From Halictus rubicundus (taxonomy: Eukaryota > Arthropoda > Insecta > Hymenoptera > Halictidae): a stretch of DNA of 64,000 bases. Numbering within the stretch: position 1 is the stretch's first letter; each line of letters starts with the position of its first letter. Position numbers and translations under genes: made by a program. The notes under the pieces are model-generated. The model worked only from the letters and a program-made list of their open reading frames with translations, was not told where the DNA came from and made no database searches. This document shows, one piece after another, positions 38,701 to 53,500 of the stretch. The stretch is from NCBI RefSeq assembly GCF_050948215.1, contig NW_027488962.1, positions 119,970 through 183,969 of the forward strand, read 5' to 3'.

Positions 38701-41120
38701 TCCTCTATCCTATCCTATGCTCAATCCTATCCTATCCTCTATCCTATCCTATCCTCTATCCTATCCTATCCTCTATCCTATCCAATCTCCTATCATATCC
38801 TCTATCCTATCCAATCCCCTATCGTATCCTCTATCCTATCCTATCCTCTATCCTATCCTATCCTCTATCCTATCCTATCCTCTATCCTATCCTATCCGCT
38901 ACTCTATCCAATCTCCTATCGTATAAACTATCCTATCCTATCCTCTATCCTATCCTATCCGCTATCCAATCATATTCTCTAGCCTATCCAATCCCCTATC
39001 GTATCCTCTATCCTATCCTATCCTCTATCCTACCCTATCCTCAATCCTATCCTATCCTCTATCCTATCGTATCCGCTATCCTATCCTATCATCTATCCTA
39101 TCCTATACTCTGTACTATCCTATCATCTATCCTATCCTATCCTCAATCCTTTCCTGTCATCTATCCTATCCTATCCTCTATCCTATCCTATCCTCTATCC
39201 TATCCTATCCTCTATCCTATCCTATCCTCTATCCTATCCTATCCTCTATCCTATCCTATCCTCTATCCTATCCTATCCTCTATCCTATCCTATCCTCCAT
39301 CCTATCCCATCCTCTATCCTATCCTATCCTCTATCCTATCCTATCCTCTATCCTATCCTATCTTCTATCCTATCCTATCCTCTATCCTATCCTATCCTCT
39401 ATCCTATCCTATCCTCTATCCTATCCTATCCTCTATCCTATCCTATCCTCTATCCTATCCTATCCTCTATCCTATCCTATCCTCTATCCTATCCTATCCT
39501 CTATCCTATCCTATCCTCTATCCTATCCTATCCTCTATCCTATCCTATCCTATCCTCTATCCTATCCTATCCTCTATCCTATCCTATCCTCTATCCTATC
39601 CTATCCTCTATCCTATCCTATTCTCTATCCTATCCTATCCGCTATCCTATCCTATCCTCTATCCTATCCTATCCTCTATCCTATCCTGTCCTCTCTCCTA
39701 TCCTATCCTCTATCCTATCCTATTCTCTATCCTATCCTATCCGCTATCCTATCCTATCCTCTATCCTATCCTATCCTCTATCCTATCCTATCCTCTATCC
39801 TATCCTATCCTCTATTCTATCCTATCCTCTATCCTATCCTATCCTCTATCTTATCCTATCCTCTACCCTATCCTATCCTCTATCCTATCCTATCCGCTAC
39901 CCTATCATATCCTCTATCCTATCCAATCCCCTATCGTATCCTCTATCCTATCCTATCCTCTATCCTATCCTATCCTCTATCCTACCCTATCCTCTATCCT
40001 ATCCTATCCTCTATCCCATAATAGCCTCAATCCTATCCAATCCTATATCCTATCCTCTATCCTATCCTATCCGCTATCCTATCCTATCCGCTATCCTATC
40101 CTATTCTCTATCCTATCCTATCCTCTATCCTATCCTATTCTCTATCCTATCCTATCCTCTATCATATCCTATCCTCTATCCTATCCTATCCTCTATCCTA
40201 TCCTATCCACTATCCTATCCTATCCTCTATCCTATCCAATCCCCTATTCTATCCTCCATCCTATCCTATCCTCTGTCCAATCCTATCCTCTATCCTATCC
40301 TATCTTCTATCCTATCCTATCCTCTATCCTATCCTATCCTCTATCCTATCCTATTCTCTATCCTATCCTATCCGCTATCCTATCCTATTCTCTATCCTAT
40401 CCTATCCGCTATCCTATCCTATTCTCTATCATATCCTATCCTCTATCCCATCCTATCCTCTATCCTATCCTATGCTCAATCCTATCCTATCCTCTATCCT
40501 ATCCTATCCTCTATCCTATCCTATCCTCTATCCTATCCAATCTCCTATCATCTCCTCTATCCTATCCAATCCCCTATCGCATCCTCTATCCTATCCTATC
40601 CTCTATCCTATCCTATCCTCTATCCTACCCTATCCTCTATCCTATCCTATCCTCTATCCTATCCTATCCGCTACCCTATCCAATCCCCTATCGTATAAAC
40701 TATCCTATCCTATCCTCTATCCTATCCTATCCGCTATCCAATCATATTCTCTAGCCTATCCAATCCCCTATCGTATCCTCTATCCTATCCTATCCTCTAT
40801 CCTACCCTATCCTCAATCCTATCCTATCCTCTATCCTATCGTATCCGCTATCCTATCCTATCATCTATCCTATCCTATACTCTGTACTATCCTATCATCT
40901 ATCCTATCCTATCCTCAATCCTTTCCTGTCATCTATCCTATCCTATCCTCTATCCTATCCTATCCGCTATCCTATCCTATCCTCTATCCTATCTTATCCT
41001 CTATCATATCCTATTATATCCTCTATTCCATAATATCCTCAATCCTACCCAATCCTCTATCATATCCTCTATCCTATCCTATCCTCTATCCTATCCTATC
41101 CTCTATCCTATCCTATCCTC
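35705..41120 (+). repeat. Tandem duplication, 2,687-bp unit, two copies
   Basis: Copy 1 is about 35,705-38,391 and copy 2 about 38,392-41,120. Landmarks at exactly 2,687 bp are CTACCCTATC (35,751/38,438), CCATAATATC (35,841/38,528), CCCATCCGC (35,891/38,578), GTCCTCTCTCC (37,001/39,688), ATAATAGCC (37,331/40,018), the GCTCAATCC pairs (36,031/38,718 and 37,786/40,473) and CCATAATATC (38,341/41,028). I noticed one substitution (36,676/39,363). At the left edge the register differs by one monomer. Confidence 0.92.
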
Positions 41121-44100
41121 TATCCTATCCTATCCTCTATCCTATCCTATCCTCTATCCTATCCCATCCTCTATCCTATCCTATCCTCTATCCTATCCTA
41201 TCCTCTATCCTATCCTATCCTCTATCGTCTCCTGTCCTCCTTCCTATCCAATCCCCTATCCTATCCTCTATCGTCTCCTATCCTCTATCCTATCCAATCC
41301 AATATCCTATCCTCCATCCTATCCTATCCTCTATCCAATCCTATCCGCTATCCTATCCTATCTTCTATCCTATCCTATCCGCTATCCAATCATATTCTCT
41401 AGCCTATCCAATCCCCTATCGTATCCTCTATCCTATCCTATCCTGTATCCTACCCTATCCTCAATCCTATCCTATCCTCTATCCTATCGTATCCGCTATC
41501 CTATCCTATCATCTATCCTATCCTATCCTCTGTACTATCCTATCATCTATCCTATCCTATCCTCAATCCTTTCCTGTCATCTATCCTATCCTATCCTCTA
41601 TCCTATCCTATCCGCTATCCTATCCTATCCTCTATCCTATCTTATCCTCTATCATATCCTATTATATCCTCTATTCCATAATATCCTCAATCCTACCCAA
41701 TCCTCTATCCTATCCTCTATCCTATCCTATCCTCTATCCTATCCTATCCTCTATCCTATCCTATCCTCTATCCTATCCTATCCTCTATCCTATCCTATCC
41801 TCTATCCTATCCCATCCTCTATCCTATCCTATCCTCTATCCTATCCTATCCTCTATCCTATCCTATCCTCTATCCTATCCTATCCTCTATCCTATCCTAT
41901 TCTCTATCCTATCCTATCCTCTATCCTATCCTATCCTCTATCCTATCCTCTATCCTATCCTATCCTCTATCCTATCCTCTCCTCTATCCTATCCTATCCT
42001 CTATCCTATCCTTTCCTCTATCGTCTCCTGTCCTCCTTCCTATCGAATCCCCTATCCTATCCTCTATCGTCTCCTAACCTCTATCATATCCAATCCCCTA
42101 ACCTATCCTCCATCCTATCCTATCCTCTATCCTATCCTATCCTCTATCCTATCCTATCCTCTATCTTATCCTATCCTCTACCCTATCCTATCCTCTATCC
42201 TATCCTATCCTCTGTCCAATCCTATCCTCTATCCTATCCTATCTTCTATCCTATCCTATCCTCTATCCTATCCTATCCTCTATCCTATCCTATCCTCTAT
42301 CCTATCCTATACTCTATCCTTTCCTATCCTCTATCCTATCCTATCCTCTATCCTATCCTATCCTCTATCCTATCCTATCCTATCCTCTATCCTATCCTAT
42401 CCTCTATCCTATCCTATCCTCTATCCTATCCTATCCACTATCCTATCCTATCCTCTATCCTATCCAATCCCCAATTCTATCCTCTATCCTATCCTATCCT
42501 CTATCCTATCCTATCCTCTATCCTATCCTATACTCTACCCTTTCCTATCCTCTATCCTATCCTATCCTCTATCCTATCCTATCCTCTATCCTATCCTATC
42601 CTCTATCCTATCCTATCCTCTATCCTATCCTATCCTCTATCCTATCCTATCCTCTATCCTATCCTATCCTCTATCCTATCCTATCCTCTATCCTATCCTG
42701 TCCTCTATCCTATAATATCATCTATCCTATCCTATCCTCAATCCTTTCCTGTCATCTATCCTATCCTATCCTCTATCCTATCCTATCCTCTATCCTATCC
42801 TATCCTCTATGCTATCCTATCCTCTATCCTATCCTATCCTCTATCCTATCCTATCCTCTATCCTATCCCATCCTCTATCATATCCTATCCTCAATCCTAT
42901 CCTATCCTCTATCCTATCTTATCCTCTATCATATCCTATTATATCCTCTATTCCATAATATCCTCAATCCTACCCAATCCTCTATCCTATCCTCTATCCT
43001 ATCCTATCCTCTATCCTATCCTATCCTCTATCCTATCCTATCCTCTATCCTATCCTATCCTCTATCCTACCCTATCCTCAATCCTATCCTATCCTCTATC
43101 CTATCGTATCCGCTATCCTATCCTATCATCTATCCTATCCTATCCTCTGTACTATCCTATCATCTATCCTATCCTATCCTCTATCCTATCCCATCCTCTA
43201 TCCTATCCTATCCTCTATCCTATCCTATCCGCTATCCTATCCTATCCTCTATCCTATCTTATCCTCTATCATATCCTATTATATCCTCTATTCCATAATA
43301 TCCTCAATCCTACCCAATCCTCTATCCTATCCTCTATCCTATCCTATCCTCTATCCTATCCTATCCTCTATCCTATCCTATCCTCTATCCTATCCTATCC
43401 TCTATCCTATCCTATCCTCTATCCTATCCCATCCTCTATCCTATCCTATCCTCTATCCTATCCTATCCTCTATCCTATCCTATCCTCTATCCTATCCTAT
43501 CCTCTATCGTCTCCTGTCCTCCTTCCTATCCAATCCCCTATCCTATCCTCTATCGTCTCCTATCCTCTATCCTATCCAATCACCTATCCTATCCTCCATC
43601 CTATCCTATCCTCTATCCAATCCTATCCGCTATCCTATCCTATCCTCTATCCTATTCTATCCTATCCTCTATCTTATCCTATCCTCTATCGTATCCTATC
43701 CTCTATCCTATCCTATCCTCTATCCTATCCCATCCTCTATCCTATCCTATCCTCTATCCTATCCTATCCTCTATCCTATCCTATCCTGTATCTTATCCTA
43801 TCCTCTATCCTATCCTATCCTCTATCCTATCCTATCCTCTATCCTATCCTATCCTCTATCCTTTCATATCCTCTATCCTATCCTATCCTCTATCCTATCC
43901 TATCCTCTATCGTATCCTATCCTCTATCCTATCCTATCCTCTATCCTATCCTATCCTCTATCCTATCCTATCCTCTATCCTATCCTATCCTCTATCCTAT
44001 CCTCTATCCTATCCTCTATCCTATCCTATCCTCTATGCTATCCTATCCTCTATCCTATCCTATCCTCTATCCTATCCTATCCTCTATCCTATCCCATCCT

Positions 44101-47100
44101 CTATCCTATCCTATCCTCAATCCTATCCTATCCTCTATCCTATCCTATCCTCTATCCTATCCCATCTGCTATCCTATCCTATTTCTCTATCCTATCGTAT
44201 CCTCTATCCTATCCTCTCCTCTATCCTATCCTATCCGCTATCCTATCCTATCCTCTATCCTATCCAATCCCCTATCGTATCCTCTATCCTATCCTATCCT
44301 CTATCCTATCCTATCCTCTATGCTATCCTCTATCCTATCCTATCCTCAATGCTATCCTATCCTCTATCGTATCCTATCCTCTATCCTATCCAATCCTCTA
44401 TCGTATCCTCTATCCTATCCTATCCTCTATCCTATCCTATAATCTATCCTATCCTATCCTCTATCCTATCCTATCCTCTATCCTATCCTATCCTCTATCC
44501 TATCCTATCCTCTATCCTATCCCATCCTCTATCCTATCCTATCCTCTATCCTATCCTATGCTCTATCCTATCCTATCCTCTATCCTATCCTATCCTCTAT
44601 CCTATCCTATCCTCTATCCTATCCTATCCTCTATCGTCTCCTGTCCTCCTTCCTATCCAATCCCCTATCCTATCATCTATCCTTTCCTATCCTCTGTACT
44701 ATCCTATCATCTATCCTATCCTATCCTCAATCCTTTCCTGTCATCTATCCTATCCTATCCTCTATCCTATCCTATCCGCTATCCTATCCTATCCTCTATC
44801 CTATCTTATCCTCTATCATATCCTATTATATCCTCTATTCCATAATATCCTCAATCCTACCCAATCCTCTATCCTATCCTCTATCCTATCCTATCCTCTA
44901 TCCTATCCTATCCTCTATCCTATCCTATCCTCTATCCTATCCTATCCTCTATCCTATCCTATCCTCTATCCTATCCCATCCTCTATCCTATCCTATCCTC
45001 TATCCTATCCTATCCTCTATCCTATCCTATCCTCTATCCTATCCTATCCTCTATCGTCTCCTGTCCTCCTTCCTATCCAATCCCCTATCCTATCCTCTAT
45101 CGTCTCCTATCCTCTATCCTATCCAATCCCCTATCCTATCCTCCATCCTATCCTATCCTCTATCCAATCCTATCCGCTATCCTATCCTATCCTCTATCCG
45201 ATCCTATCCTCTATCCTATTCTATCCTATCCTCTATCTTATCCTATCCTCTATCGTATCCTATCCTCTATCCTATCCTATCCTCTATCCTATCCCATCTG
45301 CTATCCTATCCTATTTCTCTATCCTATCGTATCCTCTATCCTATCCTCTCCTCTATCCTATCCTATCCGCTATCCTATCCTATCCTCTATCCTATCCAAT
45401 CCCCTATCGTATCCTCTATCCTATCCTATCCTCTATCCTATCCTATCCTCTATCCTATCCTCTATCCTATCCTCTATCCTATCCTATCCTCAATGCTATC
45501 CTATCCTCTATCGTATCCTATCCTCTATCCTATCCAATCCTCTATCGTATCCTCTATCCTATCCTATCCTCTATCCTATCCTATAATCTATCCTATCCTA
45601 TCCTCTATCCTATCCTATCCTCTATCCTATCCTATCCTCTATCCTATCCTATCCTCTATCCTATCCCATCCTCTATCCTATCCTATCCTCTATCCTATCC
45701 TATCCTCTATCCTATCCAATCCCCTATCCTATCCTCCATCCTATCCTATCCTCTATCCAATCCTATCCGCTATCCTATCCTATCCTCTATCCTATCCTAT
45801 CCTCTATCCTATCCTATCCTATCCTCTATCCCATAATATCCTCATTCCAATCCAATCCCATATCCTATCCTCTATCCTATTCTCTATCCTATCCTATCCT
45901 CTATCCTATCCTATCCTCTATCCTATCCTATCCTCTATCCTATCCTATCCTCTATCCTATCCCATCCTCTATCCTATCCTATCCTCTATCCTACCCTATC
46001 CTCTATCCTATCCTATCCTCTATCCTATCCTATCCTCTATCCTATCCTATCCACTATCCTATCCTATCCTCTATCCTATCCTATACTCTATCCTATCCTA
46101 TCCACTATCCTATCCTATCCTCTATCCTCTATCCTATCCTATCCTCTATCCTATTCTATCCTCTATCCTATCCTATCCTCTATCCTATCCTATCCTCTAT
46201 CCTATCCTATCCTCTATCCTATCCTATACTCTATCCTATCCTATCCTCTATCCTATCCTATCCTCTATCCTATCCTATCCTCTATCCTATCCTATCCTCT
46301 ATCCTATCCTATCCTCTATCCTATCCTATCCTCTATCCTATCCTATCATCTATCCTATCCTATCCTCAATCCTTTCCTGTCATCTATCCTATCCTATCCT
46401 CTATCCTATCCTATCCGCTATCCAATCCTATCCTCTATCCTATCTTATCCTCTATCATATCCTATTATATCCTCTATTCCATAATATCCTCAATCCTACC
46501 CAATCCTCTATCCTATCCTCTATCCTATCCTATCCTCTATCCTATCCTATCCGCTATCCAATCCTATCCTCTATCCTACCCTATCCTCTATCCTATCCTA
46601 TCCTCTATCCTATCCTATCCGCTACCCTATCATATCCTCTATCCTATCCAATCCCCTATCGTATAAACTATCCTATCCTATCCTCTATCCTATCCTATCC
46701 GCTATCCAATCATATTCTCTAGCCTATCCAATCCCCTATTGTATCCTCTATCCTATCCTATCCTCTATCCTACCCTATCCTCTATCCTATCCTATCCTCT
46801 ATCCTATCCTATCCTCTATCCTATCCTATCCTCTATCCTATCCAATCTCCTATCATATCCTCTATCCTATCCAATCCCCTATCGTATCCTCTATCCTATC
46901 CTATCCTGTATCCTATCCTATCCTCTATCCTACATTATCCTCTATCATATCCTATCCTCTATCCCATCCTATCCTCTATCCTATCCTATGCTCAATCCTA
47001 TCCTATCCTCTATCCTATCCTATCCTCTATCCTATCCTATCCTCTATCCTATCCAATCTCCTATCATATCCTCTGTCCTATCCAATCCCCTATCGTATCC

Positions 47101-49030
47101 TCTATCCTATCCTATCCTCTATCCTATCCTATCCTCTATCCTACCCTATCCTCTATCCTATCCTATCCTCTATCCTATCCTATCCACTATCCTATCCTAT
47201 CCTCTATCCTATCCTATACTCTATCCCATCCTATCCTCTATCCTATCCTATCCTCTATCCTCTATCCTATCCTATCCTCTATCCTATTCTATCCTCTATC
47301 CTATCCTATCCTCTATCCTATCCTATCCTCTATCCTATCCTATCCTCTATCCTATCCTATACTCTATCCTATCCTATCCTCTATCCTATCCTATCCTCTA
47401 TCCTATCCTATCGTCTATCCTATCCTATCCTCTATCCTATCCTATCCTCTATCCTATCCTATCCTCTATCATATCCTATCATCTATCCTATCCTATCCTC
47501 AATCCTTTCCTGTCATCTATCCTATCCTATCCTCTATCCTATCCTATCCGCTATCCAATCCTATCCTCTATCCTATCTTATCCTCTATCATATCCTATTA
47601 TATCCTCTATTCCATAATATCCTCAATCCTACCCAATCCTCTATCCTATCCTCTATCCTATCCTATCCTCTATCCTATCCTATCCGCTATCCAATCCTAT
47701 CCTCTATCCTATCTTATCCTCTATCATATCCTACTATATCCTCTATTCCATAATATCCTCAATCCTACCCAATCCTCTATCCTATCCTCTATCCTATCCT
47801 ATCCTCTATCCTAACCTATCCTGTAGCCTATCCTATCCTATCCTCTATCCTATCCTATCCTAAAGCCTATCCTATCCTCTCCTCTAACCTATCGTATCCT
47901 CTGTCCTATTCTATCCTCTATCCTATCCTATCCTCTATCCTATCCTATCCTCTATCCTATCTTATCCTCTATCATATCCTATTATATCCTCTATTCCATA
48001 ATATCCTCAATCCTACCCAATCCTCTATCCTATCCTCTATCCTATCCTATCCTCTATCCTATCCTATCCGCTATCCAATCCTATCCTCTATCCTATCTTA
48101 TCCTCTATCATATCCTATTATATCCTCTATTCCATAATATCCTCAATCCTACCCAATCCTCTATCCTATCCTCTATCCTATCCTATCCTCTATCCTAACC
48201 TATCCTGTAGCCTATCCTATTCTATCCTCTATCCTATCCTATCCTCTATCCTATCCTATCCTCTATCCTATCCTATCCTCTATCCTATCCTATCCTCTAT
48301 CCTATCCTATCCGCTATCCTATCCTATTCTCTATCATATCCTATCCTCTATCCCATCCTATCCTCTATCCTATCCTATGCTCAATCCTATCCTATCCTCT
48401 ATCCTATCCTATCCTCTATCCTATCCTATCCTCTATCCTATCCTATCCTCTATCCTATCCAATCTCCTATCATATCCTCTATCCTATCCAATCCCCTATC
48501 GTATCCTCTATCCTATCCTATCCTCTATCCTATCCTATCCTCTATCCTACCCTATCCTCTATCCTATCCTATCCTCTATCCTATCCTATCCGCTACCCTA
48601 TCATATCCTCTATCCTATCCAATCCCCTATCGTATAAACTATCCTATCCTATCCTCTATCCTATCCTATCCGCTATCCAATCATATTCTCTAGCCTATCC
48701 AATCCCCTATTGTATCCTCTATCCTATCCTATCCTCTATCCTACCCTATCCTCAATCCTATCCTATCCTCTATCCTATCGTATCCGCTATCCTATCCTAT
48801 CATCTATCCTATCCTATCCTCTGTACTATCCTATCATCTATCCTATCCTATCCTCTGTACTATCCTATCATCTATCCTATCCTATCCTCAATCCTTTCCT
48901 GTCATCTATCCTATCCTATCCTCTATCCTATCCTATCCGCTATCCTATCCTATCCTCTATCCTATCTTATCCTCTATCATATCCTATTATATCCTCTATT
49001 CCATAATATCCTCAATCCTACCCAATCCTC
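38300..49030 (+). repeat. ATTCCATAATATCC marker block, about 12 copies
   Basis: A run of variants in fixed order, CTATCTTATCC, CTATCATATCC, TATTATATCC, ATTCCATAATATCC, TCAATCCTACCCAATCC, recurs near 38,305, 40,990, 41,640, 42,915, 43,255, 44,805, 46,440, 47,575, 47,710 (with TACTATATCC), 47,960, 48,095 and 48,965. Several neighbours are only 140-350 bp apart, which suggests local expansion at 47.5-48.2 kb. Most are preceded by CTTTCCTGTCATC, and the pair forms a family-C cassette. Confidence 0.8.
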
Positions 49031-50430
49031 TATCCTATCCTCTATCCTATCCTATCCTCTATCCTATCCTATCCTCTATCCTATCCTATCCTCTATCATA
49101 TCCTACCCTCTATCCTATCCTATCCTGTAGCCTATCCTATCCTATCCTCTATCCTATCCTATCCTAAAGCCTATCCTATCCTCTCCTCTATCCTATCGTA
49201 TCCTCTGTCCTATTCTATCCTCTATCCTATCCTATCCTCTATCCTATCCTATCCTCTATCCTATCCTATCCTCTATCCTATCCTATCCTCTATCCTATCC
49301 TATCCTCTATCCTATCCTATCCTCTATCCTATCCTATCCTCTATCATATCCTACCCTCTATCCTATCCTATCCTGTAGCCTATCCTATCCTATCCTCTAT
49401 CCTATCCTATCCTAAAGCCTATCCTATCGTATCCTCTGTCCTATTCTATCCTCTATCCTATCCTATCCTCTATCCTATCCTATCCTCTATCCTATCCTAT
49501 CCTCTATCCTATCCTATCCTCTATCCTATCCTATCCTCTATCCTATCCTATCCTCTATCCTATCCCATCCTCTATCCTATCCTATCCTCTATCCTATCCT
49601 ATCCTCTATCCTATCCTATGCTCTATCCTATCCTATCCTCTATCGTCTCCTGTCCTCCTTCCTATCCAATCCATTATCCTATCCTCTATCGTCTCCTATC
49701 CTCTATCCTATCCAATCCCCTATCCTATCCTCCATCCTATCCTATCCTCTATCCAATCCTATCCGCTATCCTATCCTATCCTCTATCCTATCCTATCCTC
49801 TATCCTATCCTATCCTATCCTCTATCCTATCCTATCCTCTATCCTATCCTATCCTCTATCCTATCCTATCCTATCCTCTATCCCATAATATCCTCATTCC
49901 AATCCAATCCCATATCCTATCCTCTATCCTATTCTCTATCCTATCCTATCCTCTATCCTATCCTATCCTCTATCCTATCCTATCCTCTATCCTATCCTAT
50001 CCTCTATCCTATCCCATCCTCTATCCTATCCTATCCTCTATCCTACCCTATCCTCTATCCTATCCTATCCTCTATCCTATCCTATCCTCTATCCTATCCT
50101 ATCCACTATCCTATCCTATCCTCTATCCTATCCTATACTCTATCCTATCCTATCCTCTATCCTATCCTATCCTCTATCCTCTATCCTATCCTATCCTCTA
50201 TCCTATTCTATCCTCTATCCTATCCTATCCTCTATCCTATCCTATCCTCTATCCTATCATATCCTCTATCCTATCCTATACTCTATCCTATCCTATCCTC
50301 TATCCTATCCTATCCTCTATCCTATCCTATCCTCTATCCTAACCTATCCTGTAGCCTATCCTATCCTATCCTCTATCCAATCCTATCCTAAAGCCTATCC
50401 TATCCTCTCCTCTAACCTATCGTATCCTCT
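47800..50430 (+). repeat. CCTGTAGCC / CCTAAAGCC sub-family
   Basis: Monomers with CCTGTAGCCTATCC followed within about 60 bp by CCTAAAGCC and then ATCCTCTGTCC occur near 47,820-47,910, 49,125-49,210, 49,370-49,440 and 50,348-50,435; a partial CCTGTAGCC is near 48,205. The set is confined to this 2.6 kb, so it is a young local amplification within family C. Confidence 0.75.
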
Positions 50431-50599
50431 GTCCTATTCTATCCTCTATCCTATCCTATCCTCTATCCTATCCTATCCTCTATCCTATCCTATCCTCTAT
50501 CCTATCCTATCCTCTATCCTATCCTATCCTCTATCCTATCCTATCCTCTATCCTATCCTATCCTCTATCCTATCCCATCCTCTATCCTATCCTATCCTC

Positions 50600-53500
50600 T
50601 ATCCTATCCTATCCTCTATCCTATCCTATCCTCTATCCTATCCTATCCTCTATCGTCTCCTGTCCTCCTTCCTATCCAATCCCCTATCCTATCCTCTATC
50701 GTCTCCTATCCTCTATCCTATCCAATCCCCTATCCTATCCTCCATCCTATCCTATCCTCTATCCAATCCTATCCGCTATCCTATCCTATCCGCTATCCTA
50801 TCCTAACCTCTAACCTATCCAATCCCCTATCGTATATTCTATCCTATCCTATCCTCTATCCTATCCTATCCTGTATCCTATCCTATCCTCTATCCTATCC
50901 TATCCTCCATCCTATCCTATTCTCTATCCTATCCTATCCTCTATACTATCCTATCATCTATCCTATCCTATCCGCTATCCTATCCTATCCTCTAACCTAT
51001 GGTATCCTCTATCCTATCCTATCCTCTATCCTATCCTATCCTCTATCCTATCCTATCCTCTATCCTATCCTATCCTCTATCCTATCCTATCCTTTTATCC
51101 TATCCTATCCTGTATCCTATCCTATCCTGTATCCTATCCTATCCACTATCCTATCCTATCCTCTATCCTATCCTATAATCTATCCTATCCTATCCTCTAT
51201 CCTATCCTCTCCTCTATCCTATCCTATACTCTATCCTATCCTATCCTCTATCCTATCCTATCCTCTATCCTATCCTATCCTCTATCCTATCCTATCCTAC
51301 CCTCTATCCTATTCAATCCCCTATCGTATCCTCTATCCTATCCTATCATCTATAATATCCTATCCTCTATCCTATCCCATCCTCTATCCTATCCTATCCT
51401 CTATCCTATCCTATCCTCTATCCTATCCTATCCTCAATCCTTTCCTGTCATCTATCCCATCCTATCCTCTATCCTATCCTATCCTCCATCCTATCCTATT
51501 CTCTATCCTATGCTATCCTCTATCCTATCCTATCCTCTATCCTATCCTATCCTCTATCCTATCCTATCCTATCCTCTATCCTATCCTATCCTCTATCCTA
51601 TCCTATCCTCTATCCTATCCTATCCTCTATCCTATCCTATCCTCCATCCTATCCTATTCTCTATCCTATCCTATCCTCTATCCTATCCTTTCCTCCATCC
51701 TATCCTATTCTCTATCCTATCCTATCCTCTATCCTATCCTATCCTGTATCCTATCCTATCCTCTATCCTATCCTATCCTATCCTCTATCCTATCCTATCC
51801 TCTATCCTATCGTATCCTCTATCCTATCCTATCCTCTATCCTATCCTATCCTCTATCCTATCCTATCCTCTATCCTCTATCCTATCCTTTCCTCCATCCT
51901 ATCCTATTCTCTATCCTATCCTATCCTCTATCCTATCCTATCCTGTATCCTATCCTATCCTCTATCCTATCCTATCCTATCCTCTATCCTCTATCCTATC
52001 CTATCCTCTATCCTCTATCCTATCCTATCCTCTATCCTATTCTATCCTCTATCCTATCCTATCCTCTATCCTATCCTATCCTCTATCCTATCCTATCCTC
52101 TATCCTATCCTATCCTCTATCCTATCCTATCCTCTATCCTATCCTATCCTCTATCCTATCCTATCCTCTATCCTATCCTATCCTCTATCCTATCCTATAA
52201 TCTATCCTATCCTATCCTCTATCCTATCCTCTCCTCTATCCTATCCTATACTCTATCCTATCCTATCCTCTATCCTATCCTATCCTCTATCCTATCCTAT
52301 CCTCTATCCTATCCTATCCTACCCTCTATCCTATTCAATCCCCTATCGTATCCTCTATCCTATCCTATCATCTATAATATCCTATCCTCTATCCTATCCT
52401 ATCCTCTATCCTATCCTATCCTCTATCCTATCCTATCCTCTATCCTATCCTATCCTCTATCCTATCCTATCCTCAATCCTTTCCTGTCATCTATCCCATC
52501 CTATCCTCTATCCTATCCTATCCTCCATCCTATCCTATTCTCTATCCTATGCTATCCTCTATCCTATCCTATCCTCTATCCTATCCTATCCTATCCTCTA
52601 TCCTATCCTATCCTATCCTCTATCCTATCCTATCCTATCCTCTATCCTATCCTATCCTCTATCCTATCCTATCCTCCATCCTATCCTATTCTCTATCCTA
52701 TCCTATCCTCTATCCTATCCTTTCCTCCATCCTATCCTATTCTCTATCCTATCCTATCCTCTATCCTATCCTATCCTGTATCCTATCCTATCCTCTATCC
52801 TATCCTATCCTATCCTCTATCCTATCCTATCCTCTATCCTATCCTATCCTCTATCCTATCCTATCCTCTATCCTATCCTATCCTCTATCCTATCCTATCC
52901 TCTATCCTCTATCCTATCCTTTCCTCCATCCTATCCTATTCTCTATCCTATCCTATCCTCTATCCTATCCTATCCTGTATCCTATCCTATCCTCTATCCT
53001 ATCCTATCCTATCCTCTATCCTCTATCCTATCCTCTATCCTCTATCCTATCCTATCCTCTATCCTATTCTATCCTCTATCCTATCCTATCCTCTATCCTA
53101 TCCTATCCTCTATCCTATCCTATCCTCTATCCTATCCTATCCTCTATCCTATCCTATCCTCTATCCTATCCTATCCTCTATCCTATCCTATCCTCTATCC
53201 TATCCTATCCTCTATCCTATCCTATCCTCTATCCTATCCTATCCTCTATCCTATCCCATCCTCTATCCTATCCTATCCTCTATCCTATCCTATCCTCTAT
53301 CCTATCCTATCCTCTATCCTATCCTATCCTCTATCCTATCCTATCCTCTATCGTCTCCTGTCCTCCTTCCTATCCAATCCCCTATCCTATCCTCTATCGT
53401 CTCCTATCCTCTATCCTATCCAATCCCCTATCCTATCCTCCATCCTATCCTATCCTCTATCCAATCCTATCCGCTATCCTATCCTATCCGCTATCCTATC

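Larger units (their letters stand above)
34957..50600 (+). repeat. 17-bp satellite array, family C
   Basis: Pyrimidine-rich on + with distinctive variants: TATCCGCTATCC (a CpG-containing monomer, tens of copies), GCTCAATCC at about 36,031, 37,786, 38,718, 40,473, 46,989 and 48,379, CCAATCTCCTATCAT, TCGTATAAACTATCC, CCCATAATATCC and CTCTGTACTATCC. TATAAAC brings a TAA stop, so open frames are shorter than in family B except where that marker is missed in frame. GTCTCC markers are sparse (41.2, 42.0, 43.5, 44.6, 45.1, 49.6 kb). No gene is seen. Confidence 0.93.
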
